DNA of 35,420 nucleotides, from assembly GCA_009841105.1 (NCBI GenBank), contig VXMM01000045.1, positions 2,430-37,849 on the forward strand, read 5' to 3'. The notes under the pieces are model-generated. The model was given only the letters and a program-made list of their open reading frames with translations. It searched no databases and had not been told where the DNA came from. The stretch comes from Acidimicrobiia bacterium (GTDB taxonomy: Bacteria > Actinomycetota > Acidimicrobiia > Spongiisociales > Spongiisociaceae). Positions 32,499 to 35,420 of this stretch are shown here, piece after piece. Position 1 is the stretch's first letter. Every line of letters begins with the position of its first letter. A program made the translations under genes and the position numbers.

Positions 32499-33500
32499 AT
32501 GTCCATCGATACCATTAGGGACCTGATCGAGATTCCCGGGATCTGGGAGCGAATGGATCGCGTGGAGGAACGCCTCCTCGATGTGTCCCGGGCCGGCGAC
32601 GACTTTCTCACTGAGATAGCCCAACACCTGCTGGTCGCGGGAGGCAAGCGATACCGGCCGGTCCTTACCCAACTGGCCGGTGAGTTCGGACCCACCCGCG
32701 ACCGCCGGTTGATCGAGGCCGGCGCAGCGGTGGAGCTGATCCATATCGGCTCTATCTATCACGACGACGTGATGGACGGCGCCGACACCCGGCGCGGAAC
32801 CACGTCGGTCAACGCCAGGTGGGACAACTCGCTCGCCATCCTGGCCGGCGACTTCCTCATCGCCAGGGCATCGGAGATCGCCGCCACCTACCTGGGCATG
32901 GCATCGGTCGAACTCCTGGCACACACCTACCGGGAACTGGTGACCGGCCAGGCTCTGGAACTCCGGCTGACCGGCGGCGTCAGCCACGGACCCGCGGATC
33001 ATTACCGGGTGATCGGGGGCAAGACCGCCAGCCTGATCAGGACCGCGGCCCGGCTGGGAGCGCTGGCCGCCGACGCCGCGGCCGGAACGGTCGAGGCGGT
33101 GTCCACCGCCACCTGGGAGCTGGGGATGGTCTTCCAGATGACCGATGACGCCCTGGATCTGGTATCCACCGAGGAGGATCTGGGCAAGCCGGCCGGGAGC
33201 GACATCCGCCAGGGCGTGTACACCCTACCGGTCCTCTACGCCCTGGAAGGGCCGGACGGGAGCCGGATAGCGTCCTTACTGCAAGAGGAGGGACCGGTCA
33301 CCGAGGATGTAGTAGAGGAGGTGATCGGCCTCGTCAAGGGGGGCGGCTACGTGCACCGGGTGCTCGACGAGTGCCGCCACCGGCTCGCCAGGGCCGCCGA
33401 CGCCACCGCCGGCCTGCCCGACATCGAGGCCCGGGCAGTCTTCCGGCGCATGGGCGAGTTCCTCGTCGATCGAGTGGGAACTGTCGGAGCTAGTTATTAG
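32499..33500 (+). CDS. Polyprenyl diphosphate synthase (trans-isoprenyl type)
   Basis: Extends allylic diphosphates with IPP to a long-chain all-trans product, probably the menaquinone side chain. Motifs: GGKRYRP (48-54), the first Asp-rich motif IYHDDVMDGADTRRG with DDVMD at 89-93, FQMTDDALD with the second motif DDALD at 216-220, and KTASLI (the Lys-Thr of the substrate pocket). Residues just before the first motif (GSIY) are small enough not to block chain growth, in line with a long product. The ATG at 32499 gives 333 aa, the normal length; the upstream open part to 32436 is Arg-rich and unlikely. Product length cannot be fixed from sequence alone. Confidence 0.94.
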   Translation: MSIDTIRDLIEIPGIWERMDRVEERLLDVSRAGDDFLTEIAQHLLVAGGKRYRPVLTQLAGEFGPTRDRRLIEAGAAVELIHIGSIYHDDVMDGADTRRGTTSVNARWDNSLAILAGDFLIARASEIAATYLGMASVELLAHTYRELVTGQALELRLTGGVSHGPADHYRVIGGKTASLIRTAARLGALAADAAAGTVEAVSTATWELGMVFQMTDDALDLVSTEEDLGKPAGSDIRQGVYTLPVLYALEGPDGSRIASLLQEEGPVTEDVVEEVIGLVKGGGYVHRVLDECRHRLARAADATAGLPDIEARAVFRRMGEFLVDRVGTVGASY

Positions 33501-33521
33501 ATGCTAGTAACTAATAACTAG
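33490..33521. terminator. AT-rich inverted repeat between convergent genes (mini-repeat copy B)
   Basis: CTAGTTATTA (33490-33499) and TAATAACTAG (33512-33521) form a perfect 10-bp stem with a 12-base loop, overlapping the last codons and stop of the polyprenyl synthase gene and 10 bases from the lysS stop. As the genes converge, a bidirectional terminator is likely, though the stem is AT-rich. The loop and right flank carry the units GCTAGTAACTAA and ACTAGCAACTA, shared with the repeat at 12454-12477. Confidence 0.5.
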
Positions 33522-33531
33522 CAACTAATGA

Positions 33532-35064
33532 CTATGCCGGTGGCGCCTCCGGGCGCAGGTGGGGGAACAGGACCACCTCGCGGAGATTCCTCTGGCCAGT
33601 TAGGAGCATCACGAGCCGGTCGACGCCGATGCCCAGGCCTCCGGTGGGTGGCATGCCCAGTTCCAGCGCCTGCAGGAAGCCTTCGTCCACCGGGTGGGCG
33701 GTTTGGTCCCCGGCCGCGCGGGCTGCCGCTTGAGCCTCGAACCGGGCCCGCTGGTCGAGCGGATCGTTGAGCTCCGTGAAGGCGTCCACGTACTCGGCGC
33801 CGGCGATGTAGAGCTCGAAACGCTCCACCAGGCCCTCGACCGAACGGTGCTGCCGGGCCAGCGGAGAGATGTCTATCGGGTGGTCGATCACGAAGGTGGG
33901 TTCCCATAGCTGCTCCTCGACGTGCTCGTCGAACACCTCCTCGACCAGCTTTCCGAATCCCCAGTGCGGATCGACTTCCAAGCCCGCCGCCTCGGCCAGG
34001 GCTTGTAGCTCAGTAACGGGCGTGGACGGCGTTACGGGGGCGCCCAGGGCGTCGGCCACCAGCTCGAGCATGGGCACCCGCCGGTAGGGAGGCCGGAGGT
34101 CAAGCGATCTCCCCTGGTAAGTAAGCCGGGTGGCGCCGATCACCCGCTCCGCTACGGCCGGGATCACCTCCTCCATCAGGCGCATGATGTCGTGGTAGTC
34201 GGCCAGCGCCTGGTATGCCTCAAGGGTGGTGAACTCGGGGTTGTGCCTGGCATCGATCCCTTCGTTCCGGAAGACCCGGCCCAACTCGAACACCCGCTCC
34301 ATGCCGCCCACGACCAGCCGCTTGAGGTGCAGCTCGGTGGCGATCCGCAGGTACATCGGTAACCCGAGAGCGTTGTGGTAGGTCTCGAACGGACGGGCCA
34401 GCGCCCCACCCGCCTGGACCTGAAGGACCGGGGTCTCGACTTCCACGAAACCGCGCTCCTCGAACTGGCGCCGCAACTCGGACACCACCCCGGCCCGGAC
34501 CTCGGCGATACGCCGGGCCTCAGGGTTGACCAGCAAGTCGAGCTCGCGACGGCGGAACCGGACCTCGGTGTCCTTAAGTCCGTGCCACTTGGCCGGCAAG
34601 GGCCTCAGGCTCTTGGCCAGCAAGACAAAATCGGCCAGGTGGACGCTCAACTCGCCGCGCCGGCTGGTCATCACCTCCCCGCGGGCCCAGATCCAGTCTC
34701 CCTGGTCCAGATCGTCGAAGCGGGCCAACCCGTCCTCACCGAGACCCCCGGCCTCCGCGAACAGCTGGATCTGCCCGGAATGGTCCTGGAGCACACCGAA
34801 GATCAGCCGACCGAGCTGCCGGGTGTTCATAAGGCGTCCGGCCACCCGGACCTCTACCCCGGTTCTGGTGTCGGCCTCCAGGCTGCCGAACCGTTCGTGC
34901 AGGTAGGCGGCGGCCGCGTCCCGCTCGTATCCCAGTGGGTATGGCTCGACGCCCCGGGCACGCAACCGGGCGACTTTCTCAAGCCGGCGGGAGGTGAGTG
35001 GGCGCTCGGCAAGACCGGCCCCCTCGGGGACCTCGCTCTCAGGTGGTGTCTCGGACCCTGCCAT
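33532..35064 (-). CDS. lysS: Lysyl-tRNA synthetase, class II
   Basis: Charges tRNA-Lys; 510 aa, the normal class II length. The N-terminal OB-fold anticodon-binding domain (VRVAGRLMNTRQLGRLIFGV) is followed by the catalytic domain with motif 1 (RGFVEVETPVLQ), motif 2 (ERVFELGRVFRNEGIDARHN, then PEFTTLEAYQA) and motif 3 (GLGIGVDRLVMLLTGQRNLR), ending REVVLFPHLRPE. The ATG at 35064 is followed by a 35-residue charged tail before the OB domain. In mycobacteria lysS, lsr2 and clpC1 are neighbours; here the polyprenyl synthase lies between lysS and clpC and no lsr2 is seen. Confidence 0.97.
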   Translation of the reverse strand: MAGSETPPESEVPEGAGLAERPLTSRRLEKVARLRARGVEPYPLGYERDAAAAYLHERFGSLEADTRTGVEVRVAGRLMNTRQLGRLIFGVLQDHSGQIQLFAEAGGLGEDGLARFDDLDQGDWIWARGEVMTSRRGELSVHLADFVLLAKSLRPLPAKWHGLKDTEVRFRRRELDLLVNPEARRIAEVRAGVVSELRRQFEERGFVEVETPVLQVQAGGALARPFETYHNALGLPMYLRIATELHLKRLVVGGMERVFELGRVFRNEGIDARHNPEFTTLEAYQALADYHDIMRLMEEVIPAVAERVIGATRLTYQGRSLDLRPPYRRVPMLELVADALGAPVTPSTPVTELQALAEAAGLEVDPHWGFGKLVEEVFDEHVEEQLWEPTFVIDHPIDISPLARQHRSVEGLVERFELYIAGAEYVDAFTELNDPLDQRARFEAQAAARAAGDQTAHPVDEGFLQALELGMPPTGGLGIGVDRLVMLLTGQRNLREVVLFPHLRPEAPPA

Positions 35065-35247
35065 CGGTCGGGAAGGCTACTCGCCCCGGCCGACGACCAC
35101 CTTCGTGTTCCCAGGCCCACCACCCCTCTATTCGCACCAACACCGACCTCTGAATAGCTGGAGCTGGTGTCACGGGTCCTTCGTCCGCCGCGTTCTGTGA
35201 CCTGTGACCGTGGTGAGCGGCACAGACCCGGCGCCCGAACAAGGGGG

Positions 35248-35276
35248 TTGAACACGTCACAGACCCCCCGCATACT
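35248..35276 (+). promoter_or_regulatory. Predicted plus-strand promoter near the right edge
   Basis: TTGAAC at 35248-35253 and CATACT at 35271-35276 are 17 bases apart. Each is a 4-of-6 match to the sigma-70-type consensus with the key TTGA and final T preserved. The start would be near 35283, about 115 bases before the Shine-Dalgarno sequence at 35388. Confidence 0.42.
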
Positions 35277-35387
35277 GGACGGCAGTCACAAGCACCGCCG
35301 GCTTCCTGCTTTTAGACGTCGAGGGAACCGGAGCCGGGATCAGTTCGGGAGCGGACCCGTCCGGGGATGGCGGAACGCGCACGGACC

Positions 35388-35397
35388 AAAGGAGGTG
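35388..35397 (+). promoter_or_regulatory. Strong Shine-Dalgarno sequence at the window edge
   Basis: AAAGGAGGTG is an almost complete complement of the 16S rRNA 3' end. Possible starts are GTG at 35398 (too close for ideal spacing) and ATG at 35409 (13 bases after GGAGG, slightly far). Only a few codons remain before the edge, so no protein can be identified. Confidence 0.4.
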
Positions 35398-35420
35398 GTG
35401 GCTGGGGGATGGGCCCGCTG

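Larger units (their letters stand above)
35065..35420. other. Right-end region without a recognised gene
   Basis: These 356 bases hold the leader and presumed promoter of lysS (minus strand) and the upstream region of a plus-strand gene that would begin at the edge. No open frame here resembles a protein I know; the short frames on both strands are Arg/Pro/Gly-rich shadows. A tandem heptamer CTGTGAC occurs at 35195-35208. The plus-strand promoter and Shine-Dalgarno sequence are listed separately. Confidence 0.6.

Noticed and set aside
35039..35260. Minus-strand open frame of 73 aa overlapping the lysS start
   Set aside because: No domain, unusual composition, and it overlaps the well-supported lysS start in another frame.

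Overview
The window looks like a chromosomal segment of a high-GC actinobacterium, most likely in or near the class Acidimicrobiia. The reasons are uniformly GC-rich coding with frequent GTG starts; lipoproteins whose lipobox is followed by Thr/Ala/Pro-rich linkers; and several actinobacterial signatures: a DUF3263 gene beside a LytR_C gene, carD-ispD-ispF-cysS-rlmB, disA, and clpC close to lysS. The taxonomic call is inference; there is no rRNA here. No CRISPR array, transposase, integrase or phage gene was found.

Layout, left to right. (1) 1-1570: an iron/siderophore uptake operon on the minus strand (FecCD permease, then a lipoprotein running off the edge), with a perfect 15-bp Fur-type palindrome inside its promoter. 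(2) 1771-6434: a minus-strand envelope cluster: DUF3263, LytR_C membrane protein, three-helix membrane protein with a beta-rich tail, AI-2E family transporter, CvpA-CAP fusion and a short unknown protein. (3) 6503-6575: tRNA-Thr(TGT), followed by a 94-bp segment bounded by an 11-bp inverted repeat. (4) 6696-15052: a complete Liv-type amide/amino-acid ABC operon with three tandem paralogous binding lipoproteins and a LivM carrying a long extra membrane domain. (5) 15146-20328: a housekeeping minus-strand run disA-carD-ispD-ispF-cysS-rlmB, with an unusual DisA that lacks its helix-hairpin-helix domain and a CarD with a Lys/Ala/Pro-rich N-terminal extension directly behind it in the same frame. 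(6) 20573-23637: a plus-strand coupled trio: zinc-ribbon/TM/discoidin-like protein, cytochrome P450 and nucleoside hydrolase. (7) 23656-29700: a convergent BMP-type nucleoside ABC transporter whose binding lipoprotein is an internal tandem duplication. (8) 29842-35064: clpC, a divergent polyprenyl diphosphate synthase, and lysS. (9) 35065-35420: no recognised gene, but a good plus-strand promoter and a strong Shine-Dalgarno sequence suggest a gene starting at the edge.

How the parts fit. The BMP transporter plus nucleoside hydrolase make a plausible nucleoside uptake-and-salvage unit, with the P450 as its unexplained partner. DisA (c-di-AMP synthesis) and CarD (RNA polymerase binding) sit together ahead of the isoprenoid, cysteinyl-tRNA and rRNA methylation genes. 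The polyprenyl synthase near the right end uses the isoprenoid precursors that IspD and IspF help make. Most of the window is conserved core genome; the points most worth a second look are the DisA/CarD junction, the duplicated BMP lipoprotein, the three Liv binding proteins with the extended LivM, the P450-nucleoside hydrolase coupling, and the structured segment next to tRNA-Thr.
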